From positions 186,001-250,000 of the forward strand of contig NZ_JASCRY010000003.1 of the NCBI RefSeq assembly GCF_030010375.1: 64,000 nt of DNA. Reading direction: 5' to 3'. The notes below the pieces were generated by a model that saw nothing but the letters and a program-made list of their open reading frames with translations, was not told where the DNA came from and searched no databases. Shown here in pieces: positions 45,793 to 54,108 of this stretch. The position numbers and the translations under genes are program-made. Position 1 is the stretch's first letter; each line of letters starts with the position of its first letter. This stretch comes from Flavobacterium yafengii (GTDB taxonomy: Bacteria; Bacteroidota; Bacteroidia; Flavobacteriales; Flavobacteriaceae).

Positions 45793-48261
45793 TCAAGCTT
45801 GCTCACGCAAATCATTAGCCAGTGCCGCTATCCCTTTTTTGATGTCTCCATCAAATTTTTTAGCATACACCTGTACTTTCAGTTTTTCTGTTTCTTCTGT
45901 AGTATAAGCCAGGTATTCTTCAAGGGATACTTCCGTACGATAGACTTTAGAAAGCATTCCTCCCAAGGAGATAAATACTTCCTTGTATTTTTTATCGGGA
46001 TCATTCGCTTTGTTAACCGACAAAACCAATGCTTTTTCCTTTTCCGTAAGTCCCAACAATTCCTGAATTTGGTCGAATTTATTTTGGTATTTACTCTGGT
46101 CCAGCAATATTTTGCAATCGCTATTATTGATGATCGCCTGCTTGACCACGGGAGACGAAATGATATCCTCCACTTCTTGTGTAACCACTATTGCCTCTCC
46201 ATAAAACTTTCTAACTGTCTTAAATAAATACTTTATATATTCTGCCATACCTTCCTTAGCAATAGCTTTCCAAGCTTCTTCGATTAATATCATTTTCCGA
46301 ACCCCTTTTAGCTTACGCATCTTACTGATGAAGACCTCCATAATGATGATGGTCACCACCGGAAAAAGTATCGGATGATCCTTGATATTGTCCAATTCAA
46401 ACACAATAAATCGTTCACTTAATAATTCAAGATTTTCAGTAGCATTAAGCAGATAGTCAAATTCTCCACCCTTATAATAGGGATGCAATACGTACATAAA
46501 ATTATTGATATCAAAATCCTTTTCCTTTACCTTATCCCCTTCTAACACCTTGACGAAATCACCTTTAAGGAAATCGTAAAAACTGTCAAAACAAGGAAAC
46601 AGTTCTTTGTTTGCTTCGAGTTTTTCATAATATAACTGTAGTGCGTTGGACAAAGCGACATACTCGCTTCGATTGAATGTTTCATTGTCTTTTTTCCAAA
46701 GCGCCAGCAGTAAGGTTTTTATACTTTCCTTTTTCTCGGTATCCAAGCTGTCCCCTTCGCTGATATAAAAAGGATTGAAACGGATGGGATTCTTTTCATC
46801 GTAGGTGAAATAATACCCACCCACCATGTCACACAACCCCTTATAACTGTGTCCTACATCTACAATTACAATATGAGTTCCTTGTTCATAATAGCTTCTC
46901 ACCATATGGTTAGTGAAAAATGATTTCCCACTTCCGGAGGGCCCGAGTATAAACTTATTCCGATTGGTGCATATTCCCATTCGTATAGGTTCATCACTGA
47001 TGTCAACATGTACAGGTTTACCGGTCAGTCGGTCGCCCAAACGTATTCCAACAGGACTTAAAGACGAGCGGTATCCAGTTTCCATGTTCAGGAAACATAC
47101 CGCTTGTTCCGCGAACGTATCAAAAGTGTCGTTCATAGGGAAATCAGCGGCATTTCCGGGAATACCTGCCCAATAAATTTGAGCTGCTCCAACGGTTTCC
47201 TGCTTGGCAGCTGCATCCATTTGTGCCAAGGCTGAAGAAACCTTATTTTTTATATTTTTCAGTTCTTCCTTATCTGCTGTCCACACCAATACATTAAAAT
47301 GAGCCTTTATCGGTAAGCGCTGCTGGCTAATCGCTTCGTTCAGAAAATCATTGGTAGCATCCCGCGCAATAAGGTTCGCTCTGCTATACGCCGATAGAGA
47401 TTGTAATCGCAAGCTTTTACTTTCTAGCTTCTGCAACGTTTTTTGAGCATCCTCTATAAAAACATATTGGTTATAAATATGATTACAAGAAAGCAGCTGT
47501 CCTAAGGTGGATGCGAAGCCGATACTGAATTTGGTCTTATCAGTTGAGTATCGGTCATAGTTGATTCTGGAACCGCAAAGCGCTGGCAGGTCAGCTGCAT
47601 CACCTAAGGTATAGATTTGGCAATGTTTATCCCCAACCTGCAAGCCGTCGTTGAAAGCGATATCTTTAAAAACAAAAGAGTCTTCTTTTTCAGAAAGGGA
47701 ACAGTAACGCTCGATAATTCCAATCTTTCTACTATGACTTCTGAGTTCGTCATTACCCAGACGGGTTAATTTCACAAAACCGCTGTCTTCCAATATTCGA
47801 CTGAATTGCCCCGTACTATCTATAAATTCCTGACGCAGTTGTGCCTTTAATGTTTCTTCGGGAACTATTGAACTCCTGAGTAAATTAGAAAATAAGGAAC
47901 TGGATGTTTTCCTGCCCGCAGGTTTTTTGGTCAGTAAAATGTAGCACGAATGATCCAAAAAGGGACGCTCGTTAAAAAACCGCTCACTGCTTCGTGTGAG
48001 GAAACTGGTATCTTCTTTGGTAAAATCAGCTTGAAACGTACTATCAATAAACCAGTCTTGTTTATGGAATACACTGAATTTTGGGAGTAACTTTATGGCC
48101 TTAAGCCACGCTTGGTGGAACGTTTCATACTCTTGATCTGACAAAGTAAATATTTCCGGCAACTCGGCCTTAAATACTACGGTTACATCACCCTGTTTGG
48201 ACAAGATACAATCGTGCTCCACATCCATAATCGGTAAAATATCACCCATCATCTTTTCCAT
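45793..48261 (-). CDS. traG: Conjugation ATPase TraG (VirB4-like)
   Basis: 822 aa. The N-terminal domain (DILPIMDVEHDCILSKQGDV) is typical of Bacteroidetes TraG. The motor carries Walker A GPSGSGKS at 440-447 with IVIVDVGHSYKGLCD and the Walker B segment MILIEEAWKAIA, then VVTQEVEDII. It powers assembly of the mating channel in the cytoplasm against the inner membrane. Despite its name it is VirB4-like, not a coupling protein. Length is normal for the family. Confidence 0.95.
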   Translation of the reverse strand: MEKMMGDILPIMDVEHDCILSKQGDVTVVFKAELPEIFTLSDQEYETFHQAWLKAIKLLPKFSVFHKQDWFIDSTFQADFTKEDTSFLTRSSERFFNERPFLDHSCYILLTKKPAGRKTSSSLFSNLLRSSIVPEETLKAQLRQEFIDSTGQFSRILEDSGFVKLTRLGNDELRSHSRKIGIIERYCSLSEKEDSFVFKDIAFNDGLQVGDKHCQIYTLGDAADLPALCGSRINYDRYSTDKTKFSIGFASTLGQLLSCNHIYNQYVFIEDAQKTLQKLESKSLRLQSLSAYSRANLIARDATNDFLNEAISQQRLPIKAHFNVLVWTADKEELKNIKNKVSSALAQMDAAAKQETVGAAQIYWAGIPGNAADFPMNDTFDTFAEQAVCFLNMETGYRSSLSPVGIRLGDRLTGKPVHVDISDEPIRMGICTNRNKFILGPSGSGKSFFTNHMVRSYYEQGTHIVIVDVGHSYKGLCDMVGGYYFTYDEKNPIRFNPFYISEGDSLDTEKKESIKTLLLALWKKDNETFNRSEYVALSNALQLYYEKLEANKELFPCFDSFYDFLKGDFVKVLEGDKVKEKDFDINNFMYVLHPYYKGGEFDYLLNATENLELLSERFIVFELDNIKDHPILFPVVTIIIMEVFISKMRKLKGVRKMILIEEAWKAIAKEGMAEYIKYLFKTVRKFYGEAIVVTQEVEDIISSPVVKQAIINNSDCKILLDQSKYQNKFDQIQELLGLTEKEKALVLSVNKANDPDKKYKEVFISLGGMLSKVYRTEVSLEEYLAYTTEETEKLKVQVYAKKFDGDIKKGIAALANDLREQA

Positions 48262-48302
48262 CTTTATCTCTTTTTACCTGTATTTAAATTTTCGGGAAAA
48301 TG

Positions 48303-48620
48303 TTATTTTCCCATTTTGAAAATTTTCCTGCTGGGCGTTCTAACCGCTTTGGGAACCTGCCTTTTAGCTAAAGCTTTCATCATGCCATGTTCTCCATATT
48401 TATGACTCATCTTGTAAACTTTCATAACCAATACTGCCGCTGAAATACCGATGACACCAATACAGACCAACGATGGCAATCCGAGAATATACATGCCCGA
48501 AAAGAAAAACATCAACACTATAATACCTCCTCCTAAATACCATATATACTGCGCTTTAAGACCCTTGAACTCAATACTCTGATTAAGACCTTTATTGATA
48601 TGATATACGCTGTTTGCCAT
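48303..48620 (-). CDS. traF: TraF-type DUF4133 protein (VirB3-like)
   Basis: 105 aa. It starts with a short cytoplasmic INKGLNQSIEFKGLKAQYIWYLGGG, the DUF4133 signature, followed by two membrane helices (about 27-70) and a basic tail (RQVPKAVRTPSRKIFKMGK). The small double-spanning shape is that of VirB3, which binds VirB4. It lies 41 bases upstream of traG in operon order. Confidence 0.9.
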   Translation of the reverse strand: MANSVYHINKGLNQSIEFKGLKAQYIWYLGGGIIVLMFFFSGMYILGLPSLVCIGVIGISAAVLVMKVYKMSHKYGEHGMMKALAKRQVPKAVRTPSRKIFKMGK

Positions 48621-48678
48621 AGTACTATTTCCTTAAATATTTGCTTCTTTTATAAATCGACCTTACGTAATAATTAAT

Positions 48679-49017
48679 CTAAACCCCAAAGAAAGATTTG
48701 ATTACCGTAGCTACCACTACTAGAAAAACGCAACTTCCAAACCAAGCCGCCGCCACTTTTCCAGTGTCCGGATCACCTGCATTCCACTTTTGATACACTT
48801 TCACAGCACCTATTAGACCCAAAAGAGCTCCTATAGCATACATTAGTTGGGTACCCGCATCAAAATAGCTTCGCACCTGCGCATTAGCCTCGTTAATTCC
48901 TGCAAGACCGTCTTGGGCATGGGCTTGATAATTAACCGCCAGCAGCACCAAAACTGTAGTGGCAATATTCATTCTTTGTGGGGTAAATTTTCTAAAATTC
49001 CAGAGACACTTTTTCAT
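48679..49017 (-). CDS. traE: TraE-type DUF4134 protein (VirB2-like pilin)
   Basis: 112 aa. A leader ends near NYQAHAQDG, and the mature part has INEANAQVRSYFDAGTQLMYAIGALLGLIGAVKVYQKWNAGDPDTGK, the DUF4134 signature, then a second hydrophobic helix. This is the predicted pilin subunit. The start may be the internal Met of MNIATTVLVLL, giving a shorter leader; I kept the first ATG because the extra residues are basic and AT-rich as in relatives. Confidence 0.92.
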   Translation of the reverse strand: MKKCLWNFRKFTPQRMNIATTVLVLLAVNYQAHAQDGLAGINEANAQVRSYFDAGTQLMYAIGALLGLIGAVKVYQKWNAGDPDTGKVAAAWFGSCVFLVVVATVIKSFFGV

Positions 49018-49148
49018 AACACATTATTTTAAAAATTCAAATAATTAGATAAAAAGCGGAGGTTTAGCCACTGTCTCAATACCTCTTTCCTATCACATAA
49101 AACCATACCGCATGAGACGGACAGGGGCATTTCCTCCGCAATGTTGTA

Positions 49149-49622
49149 TTAGTTTTTTTCATTCCATATAGCTTCCGCTTCCTGTTGGGTTAAATGGATT
49201 GATTCGAGTTTGTCACATTCAGAGACAATCAGTTCGCTGACTGAGGAGCGAAACGGAGAATTTTTCACAGATGGATATTCGGTAAGAACCAATCCGAGAT
49301 AATCGACAAATTCCTGTTGGAGCAATTTTCTTTGAGCCGCATCTGCGACAACATTTTTCAATCTTTCTACCAGATGATCTATATCCTGAAAAGTTTGGTC
49401 GGATTCTGTTAAAAAAGATTGAGATGAACTAGTATCAGGAGATTCCTGATACCTTAAATTAGTTTGGATTTCTGGATAACTTTGGAATTGAAACTTCCGT
49501 TTTCCTGTCGCGATCTCTTTAAGTTCTGTAAAGTAAAATCGCAACCCAACAAATAAATACCAACTTGCTCCTAGCAGGACAACTACAATTGTATAATTGC
49601 CCCATGAAATGTTTGTAAACAT
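49149..49622 (-). CDS. Single-span hypothetical protein at the head of the tra operon
   Basis: 157 aa with one N-terminal helix at about residues 10-28 (YTIVVVLLGASWYLFVGLRFY), a polar Ser/Thr/Gln linker and a helical C-terminal part ending LTQQEAEAIWNEKN. It precedes traE on the same strand and may be an inner-membrane accessory of the mating apparatus. I do not recognise a family. Confidence 0.7.
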   Translation of the reverse strand: MFTNISWGNYTIVVVLLGASWYLFVGLRFYFTELKEIATGKRKFQFQSYPEIQTNLRYQESPDTSSSQSFLTESDQTFQDIDHLVERLKNVVADAAQRKLLQQEFVDYLGLVLTEYPSVKNSPFRSSVSELIVSECDKLESIHLTQQEAEAIWNEKN

Positions 49623-49936
49623 ACGCTCTTAATTTTATCGTTCTACATTAGTTCTTCCAACACAGATATTTGAAACGTATTCCAAATCCGGGATGTTCAT
49701 CATTACAGGGCAAAGAAACGATAGACCGCAAAGCGCCACAAGTCCAACTTTTTGTTGTACCCCAGTTGTTCCTTTTGTACCCCTAGCAAAATCAATGGAA
49801 AAAAGATAAAAAAATGTAGAAAAATAAAAAAAACTCCAAAGAGGAGGTCCCATAAACGGTATGATTAAGCGAGTTTTTTAAAACGAAAAGAGAACTTAAA
49901 TTTGGTAGCTCTCGTCTTTCACAATAAACCTGTTCC
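49623..49936 (-). other. Stretch with doubtful small reading frame
   Basis: About 314 bases between a tra-linked gene and a lipoprotein gene. A 72-codon minus-strand frame at 49635-49853 (ending PDLEYVSNICVGRTNVER) has an odd aromatic leader and no recognisable domain, and a second frame over the same bases also stays open through a Cys/Trp-rich run (ending KYLCWKN). I cannot decide whether either is real, so no gene is called. Confidence 0.3.
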
Positions 49937-50488
49937 CTATTGGAGGATCAATAAATCAGCATCTGACTTCTTCATAATCTGCCACCCGTTTTGCGTTAGT
50001 AAGAAATGAGCTTTGTGTTGCTTTATCGTTGAAGAACCTTTCCTCAACAAGGATCCAAAAATAGTGTTATTTCGCACGGTGCTATACCCTACAATTGCCA
50101 TTTTACCAGAATTCCAAATTTTGATATCTATAATGGTACCAAATTCCTCATCCGCAATTTTTACTTTTTGAATGTTACTTTTTTTATCATCTTCAGAAGT
50201 AAGTAGAAAATAAGGCTTAGCTGCATCTGTAAAATGTATCAAAGGCGCTCCAATATCCTTTAGTTTTTGGGTTCGTAGAACAGTGACTAATCCCTTCTCT
50301 TCCAATCCCGACTGCCGAACCTTTCGGGCATGCTGTGGATCACTGCGATAAATATCATAATCCAAAACTCTCGGGTACCGGTATTCCTTGACAATAAGTT
50401 CCACAGCCGTTTTTTCGTCTAAGTTCTTAGTATTGCAACCAGTCATTGTCATGATTGCAACCGTTAAAATGCAAGATAGTTTTTTCAT
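49937..50488 (-). CDS. Putative lipoprotein, conserved-element type
   Basis: 183 aa. The leader MKKLSCILTVAIMTMTGC ends in a lipobox with Cys 18. The mature part has EKTAVELIVKEYRYPRVLDYDIYRSDP and a C-terminal beta-rich half with FLLTQNGWQIMKK. No family is recognised. It may be an envelope accessory or entry-exclusion factor of the element, judging only by position between the tra genes and a regulator-like gene. Confidence 0.7.
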   Translation of the reverse strand: MKKLSCILTVAIMTMTGCNTKNLDEKTAVELIVKEYRYPRVLDYDIYRSDPQHARKVRQSGLEEKGLVTVLRTQKLKDIGAPLIHFTDAAKPYFLLTSEDDKKSNIQKVKIADEEFGTIIDIKIWNSGKMAIVGYSTVRNNTIFGSLLRKGSSTIKQHKAHFLLTQNGWQIMKKSDADLLILQ

Positions 50489-50519
50489 TTTTGTAAATTT
50501 TAGATTTATTCCGATTCAA

Positions 50520-51725
50520 TTAATATTCTTTTATCTGTTTAATCATGCGTTCTAATGTTTCAATTACGATTTTCTTATCTCTATCTTCTGCAACGTAAGA
50601 TTTGCTCCGCATTGAATCATAAGAAAGATTGACTTTGTTAGGCGTGGATAAGAATGGGACTATTGTTTTAAATACATGATTCATTGATTTAGCGATGAGA
50701 ATTTTCAATTCATCAGAGGCTCGCAGTATTAATGCAGTCTGGTCTATAGAGAGTTTGCATAAAACTTTGTCGCTAGTTGCATCAATTACCGCAGTTTGAT
50801 TTGGTTTCTTATCTATACTTCGCAGAGGTACAACTGAAAAATGCAACTTCTTCTCCAGATATATCATTTCATGTTTGAACCAATCGCTTAAGATTATTTT
50901 TATATCTTGGTGATTCGGATTTAGGATCACCCCGTCTTTACTATGAATCTGATTGAATTCTTTAAAACACAATAAAAGATTTTCCATTTTGTCTGTGGGA
51001 CTTTCGCAACAATTTATTTTGTCAGCTACACACTGTGTAAAATAGCTTATGAATGACCTGCTATTAAAGTTCATATATATTAAAATCTCATTCAATGAGG
51101 AACTTTGTAGATCTGCCCTATCTAAGAATCCTAACAATTCTAATTCTTTGATCAATTGCTTCCTGTACAGTACTTGTCGAAAGGTGATCTTTTTGTTTCT
51201 CTTGGAATTTACAAAAGAATACAAATTATCAAAAAGTATAGCGGTAGATCTTTTATCATTTACAGTAAAAGTTGCGCTACTTTTCAATTTATCAATTTTC
51301 TGTTTGAGTTTCTTTTTTGATACGACCAAATAGGTCGCAGGTACTCGCATATCTAAAGTTAAGTAGTTGGGAAACCTCGTTTCTATAAAAGATAGTAATT
51401 CATCAAAGCACGAGATTAACATGTTTATAACCTCTTTTAAATCAGGCCGCTCAAATTCAACATTATGGCTTCTTTCGATCACATTATCTAAGAAAATTAT
51501 TAAGGAGGAATGATAGTTCCCAACGATAATCTTAATTTGCTTTTCCTTGTTAAGAGAGAAAATTTTGATCTTGAATTGGGATTGGATGAATAGTGTTTGC
51601 TCTAGTGTCTTTTCAACAATAGCCTTTGACTGGACTGCTGTTATTGCATTTACATTCGTTTTGCTAGGATTTAGGGTGAAAGTTACCAGTAAATCCAGCC
51701 ATTCTAAAAGATAGGTCTGATTCAT
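50520..51725 (-). CDS. RteC-like regulator-type protein of mobile elements
   Basis: 401 aa, soluble. The last 75 residues (LSIDQTALILRASDELKILIAKSMNHVFKTIVPFLSTPNKVNLSYDSMRSKSYVAEDRDKKIVIETLERMIKQI) are the RteC-type ending seen on regulators in Bacteroidetes transposons ("Sxxxxxxkxy" serine-arginine element then a helix). The upstream 320 residues are helical and not recognised. It may sense or relay a signal for tra expression. The shared ending with the 145-aa protein near 37.6-38.1 kb is notable. Confidence 0.6.
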   Translation of the reverse strand: MNQTYLLEWLDLLVTFTLNPSKTNVNAITAVQSKAIVEKTLEQTLFIQSQFKIKIFSLNKEKQIKIIVGNYHSSLIIFLDNVIERSHNVEFERPDLKEVINMLISCFDELLSFIETRFPNYLTLDMRVPATYLVVSKKKLKQKIDKLKSSATFTVNDKRSTAILFDNLYSFVNSKRNKKITFRQVLYRKQLIKELELLGFLDRADLQSSSLNEILIYMNFNSRSFISYFTQCVADKINCCESPTDKMENLLLCFKEFNQIHSKDGVILNPNHQDIKIILSDWFKHEMIYLEKKLHFSVVPLRSIDKKPNQTAVIDATSDKVLCKLSIDQTALILRASDELKILIAKSMNHVFKTIVPFLSTPNKVNLSYDSMRSKSYVAEDRDKKIVIETLERMIKQIKEY

Positions 51726-51814
51726 ACTTCTTACTTTTGTTTACTAAATAGTACTTTCGACTTATTATCAAAAGCACTCTAATCAATACATTATCACTAT
51801 TACTAACCTTTAAT

Positions 51815-52684
51815 TTAAACCATTGAATTGATATTTAATTTTAAACGATATTCCGATGGTGACATCGAAGTGTATTTTTTGAAAAAATTGCTAAAAAAAG
51901 AAATAGTGCTAAATTGTAATTCTTCCATAATATGCAGAATGGTCAAATCTTCGTTTTGAAGTAAGATCTTAGCCTCCAGAATAAGTGCTTCTTCAATATA
52001 CTGCTTGGTCGTTTTGTCTGTTACTTCCTTAACCGTTTTGGTAAGGTGACCAGTCGTAATAAACAAAGCATCAGCGTAGAACTTTACACCGTGTTGTGTC
52101 TTGCAATTAATTTCTAAAATTCTAAAAAATTGCATAACAATTGTTTCTTTTCTGGTGTACTTTATTTTAATATACCGGCAGTATCTGCTATATATGTTTG
52201 CTAACTCATACAGTAATAGATTAAAACTAAAGAGCACTACCTCATTTTTAAAAATGTGCTCGTTTGAACTTCTTCTTTTACTATCAATCAATTTAAATAA
52301 ATCAATTAGTACTACTACGTCTTTCCTTTTAAGAGAAACCTTAGAAGGGACTTTTGTAACAAAAAATTCAAAATACCCTACATACGGTCTCCTTATACTG
52401 TTTTTAAAAATAAACGCTGAGGGAAATGACACCACAGAAATCCGCAGTTGATCACTCCTATTCAAAATTTCACAAGAAGTCCTTGTTGGAATCATGATAA
52501 TTTCATTTGCAGACAGATAAATCTCTGTATCTTTTATTTGGATACATAAATAACCAAAGTTCACTATCAATATTGAAAAACAGTTCATCTTAAATAGTTC
52601 TTGACATGACATTTTAGATGAAATATTTTCGTGAACATGAACCAACAATCCTAAATAACTATATTCTGATTTCTTGCTTTCCAA
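51815..52684 (-). CDS. AraC-family transcriptional regulator
   Basis: 289 aa. An N-terminal cupin-like sensor part (residues 20-180) precedes the AraC DNA-binding domain: first helix pair KFYADALFITTGHLTKTVKEVTDKTTKQYIEEALILEAKILLQ, then second LTILHIMEELQFSTISFFSNFFKKYTSMSPSEYRLKLN. The recognition helix and PSEYR end are canonical. The ligand is unknown. It is transcribed away from the membrane protein and lipoprotein genes to its right on the same strand and may control them or the element. Confidence 0.9.
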   Translation of the reverse strand: MESKKSEYSYLGLLVHVHENISSKMSCQELFKMNCFSILIVNFGYLCIQIKDTEIYLSANEIIMIPTRTSCEILNRSDQLRISVVSFPSAFIFKNSIRRPYVGYFEFFVTKVPSKVSLKRKDVVVLIDLFKLIDSKRRSSNEHIFKNEVVLFSFNLLLYELANIYSRYCRYIKIKYTRKETIVMQFFRILEINCKTQHGVKFYADALFITTGHLTKTVKEVTDKTTKQYIEEALILEAKILLQNEDLTILHIMEELQFSTISFFSNFFKKYTSMSPSEYRLKLNINSMV

Positions 52685-52743
52685 AATAATATTTTTTACT
52701 AAAATTTTAATTTATAGAGCCTATGAATGAATTACCTCTTATT

Positions 52744-53013
52744 TTACTTTATCTCTTTTACAAGATTCTGTGAAAGTAATTTCGCTAACAATGCAACTGA
52801 AACAAACAATAAATTTGAAACGGTAGTCCCGAAAAATAGAAATGCTAAATTCCTTGGATTACAGCATTTTATCTCTCCGTTTGCGTGATAACCAATTATT
52901 TCATCGTAGCTCAATAAGTCTACGATGAAATAAAGGCTAACCAGATTGAAAATGATCAGAAATAGGTAAAAAGAGTCTATTATTTTCGCTTCAATCAATA
53001 GTATTCTGTCCAT
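52744..53013 (-). CDS. Small membrane protein of unknown function
   Basis: 89 aa with two hydrophobic helices (about 13-34 and 54-77) separated by a loop that holds CC (EIKCCNPRN). No family recognised. The gene starts two bases after the stop of the upstream lipoprotein gene, which points to a co-translated pair. Confidence 0.65.
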   Translation of the reverse strand: MDRILLIEAKIIDSFYLFLIIFNLVSLYFIVDLLSYDEIIGYHANGEIKCCNPRNLAFLFFGTTVSNLLFVSVALLAKLLSQNLVKEIK

Positions 53014-53015
53014 TA

Positions 53016-53756
53016 TTAATCTGTTACAAGATTATTTTGACTAATACCGGTTATGAGTGCCATCTTAATTGCGGTAAGCGATTGATCCAAAGCGCCACTT
53101 GCTCCTCCGACCCGATTACCTACAGATGTTTCCCAATCTTTATCTTTACGCTCCTTGGAATAATAAAGTGAATACCTGGCTATAGAGGATGTGGTAAGGA
53201 TTATTCTCTTGTCCTCGCTGCTAAATTGAGAATTAGTCATCACCGATGATTCATAAGAAACTATGGATTGATAAATCGTTCCGTACTCCTCATTTTCCCA
53301 TAAAAGTGCTGCGTTCATAAAGGTGGAAAGGCTGCCTTTCGCTGCATTTGTCATTGACGAATTTACAATAGCCTCATCGAGTTCAGCCTCTGGATTATTT
53401 ACAATCGCTTGTATCTCCTCAAGATTCACAGGTACGTTCGTTGCAAAATTTAAAAGTGCCAGATCATTATTCATAACTGCTATGGCTTCAATCTGTTGAC
53501 TAATTTGTGAAATTGTATTATACTGATAATTACCCGCCAAATAAGTATCAAGTATGTCATTGTGCAACTTACCGGCAAGGTCATAAACGTTTGCCGGGTT
53601 TTCAGGGGGCAAGTTTTCTACTAGACGCGCTGATTTTTCTAATTTCTTGCTATTAACTTTACTATCAGTACTATTGTCTGAAGTATCAACGCTGTCAGCA
53701 GTACAGGAAATAATTAGTAATGGAAAAACCACTAAGCATAATGAAATATTTTTCAT
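53016..53756 (-). CDS. Putative lipoprotein of unknown function
   Basis: 246 aa. The leader MKNISLCLVVFPLLIISC gives a clear lipobox with Cys 18, followed by a Ser/Asp-rich tether and a helical mature domain. Near the end, KDWETSVGNRVGGASGALDQSLTAIKMALITG is glycine-rich and hydrophobic, like short bacteriocin- or peptide-like segments, but no family is recognised. It is divergent from the TPR-AraC sensor gene, with 352 bases between, and may be its target. Confidence 0.72.
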   Translation of the reverse strand: MKNISLCLVVFPLLIISCTADSVDTSDNSTDSKVNSKKLEKSARLVENLPPENPANVYDLAGKLHNDILDTYLAGNYQYNTISQISQQIEAIAVMNNDLALLNFATNVPVNLEEIQAIVNNPEAELDEAIVNSSMTNAAKGSLSTFMNAALLWENEEYGTIYQSIVSYESSVMTNSQFSSEDKRIILTTSSIARYSLYYSKERKDKDWETSVGNRVGGASGALDQSLTAIKMALITGISQNNLVTD

Positions 53757-54108
53757 GATTAAAATGTGTTAAATGGTACTGAGTACTTTTATTCGTCAGT
53801 TCATTTCACCCGGGTAAGCAGAACTTTAATTTAGCACGATGCCAAATATTTTTGCTTTTGAATTCAAGGCAAAGCTAGAAGTTGAATTTCGGCATCGCAA
53901 CACATTACCTATGGGTTTCCACGATTTATGGTATGGATTTCATGGAAATCCACACCCCTTTTTTTGTTAAAAATTTATCATTATCAATTGTTTAGACTAT
54001 ATTTGAGGTAATTTCTCGCAAAACAATCCCAAGACTTTTTGTAAAGCATTGCCCTGTGCTAAAAATTGATTTTGTAGAGAAAATAGTTCCCCATTTCTTA
54101 CTTAACCT
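53757..54108. promoter_or_regulatory. Divergent regulatory region with 19-bp inverted repeat
   Basis: 352 bases between divergent genes, without coding potential. TGGATTTC-ATG-GAAATCCA at 53934-53952 is a perfect inverted repeat, a good operator candidate. A Bacteroidetes -7 box TATATTTG sits at 53998-54005, facing the sensor gene. The left 150 bases hold a short GC-richer stretch (CACCCGGG) with no assigned role. Confidence 0.55.

Larger units (their letters stand above)
35644..51725. mobile_element. Integrative conjugative element of Bacteroidetes type (right end uncertain)
   Basis: A tyrosine integrase beside a tRNA gene, small HTH regulators, RteC-like proteins and a tra operon (N, M, L, K, J, I, G, F, E) identify a CTnDOT-like conjugative element. 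The left limit is taken at the tRNA-Ser 3' end. I found no second copy of the tRNA tail to 64000, so the right limit given is only the last gene with element-like features. No relaxase, coupling protein, TraA (ParA) or TraH is present inside these limits. Confidence 0.75.

Noticed and set aside
48847..49032. Plus-strand frame opposite traE
   Set aside because: Shadow of the strongly conserved traE gene on the other strand.
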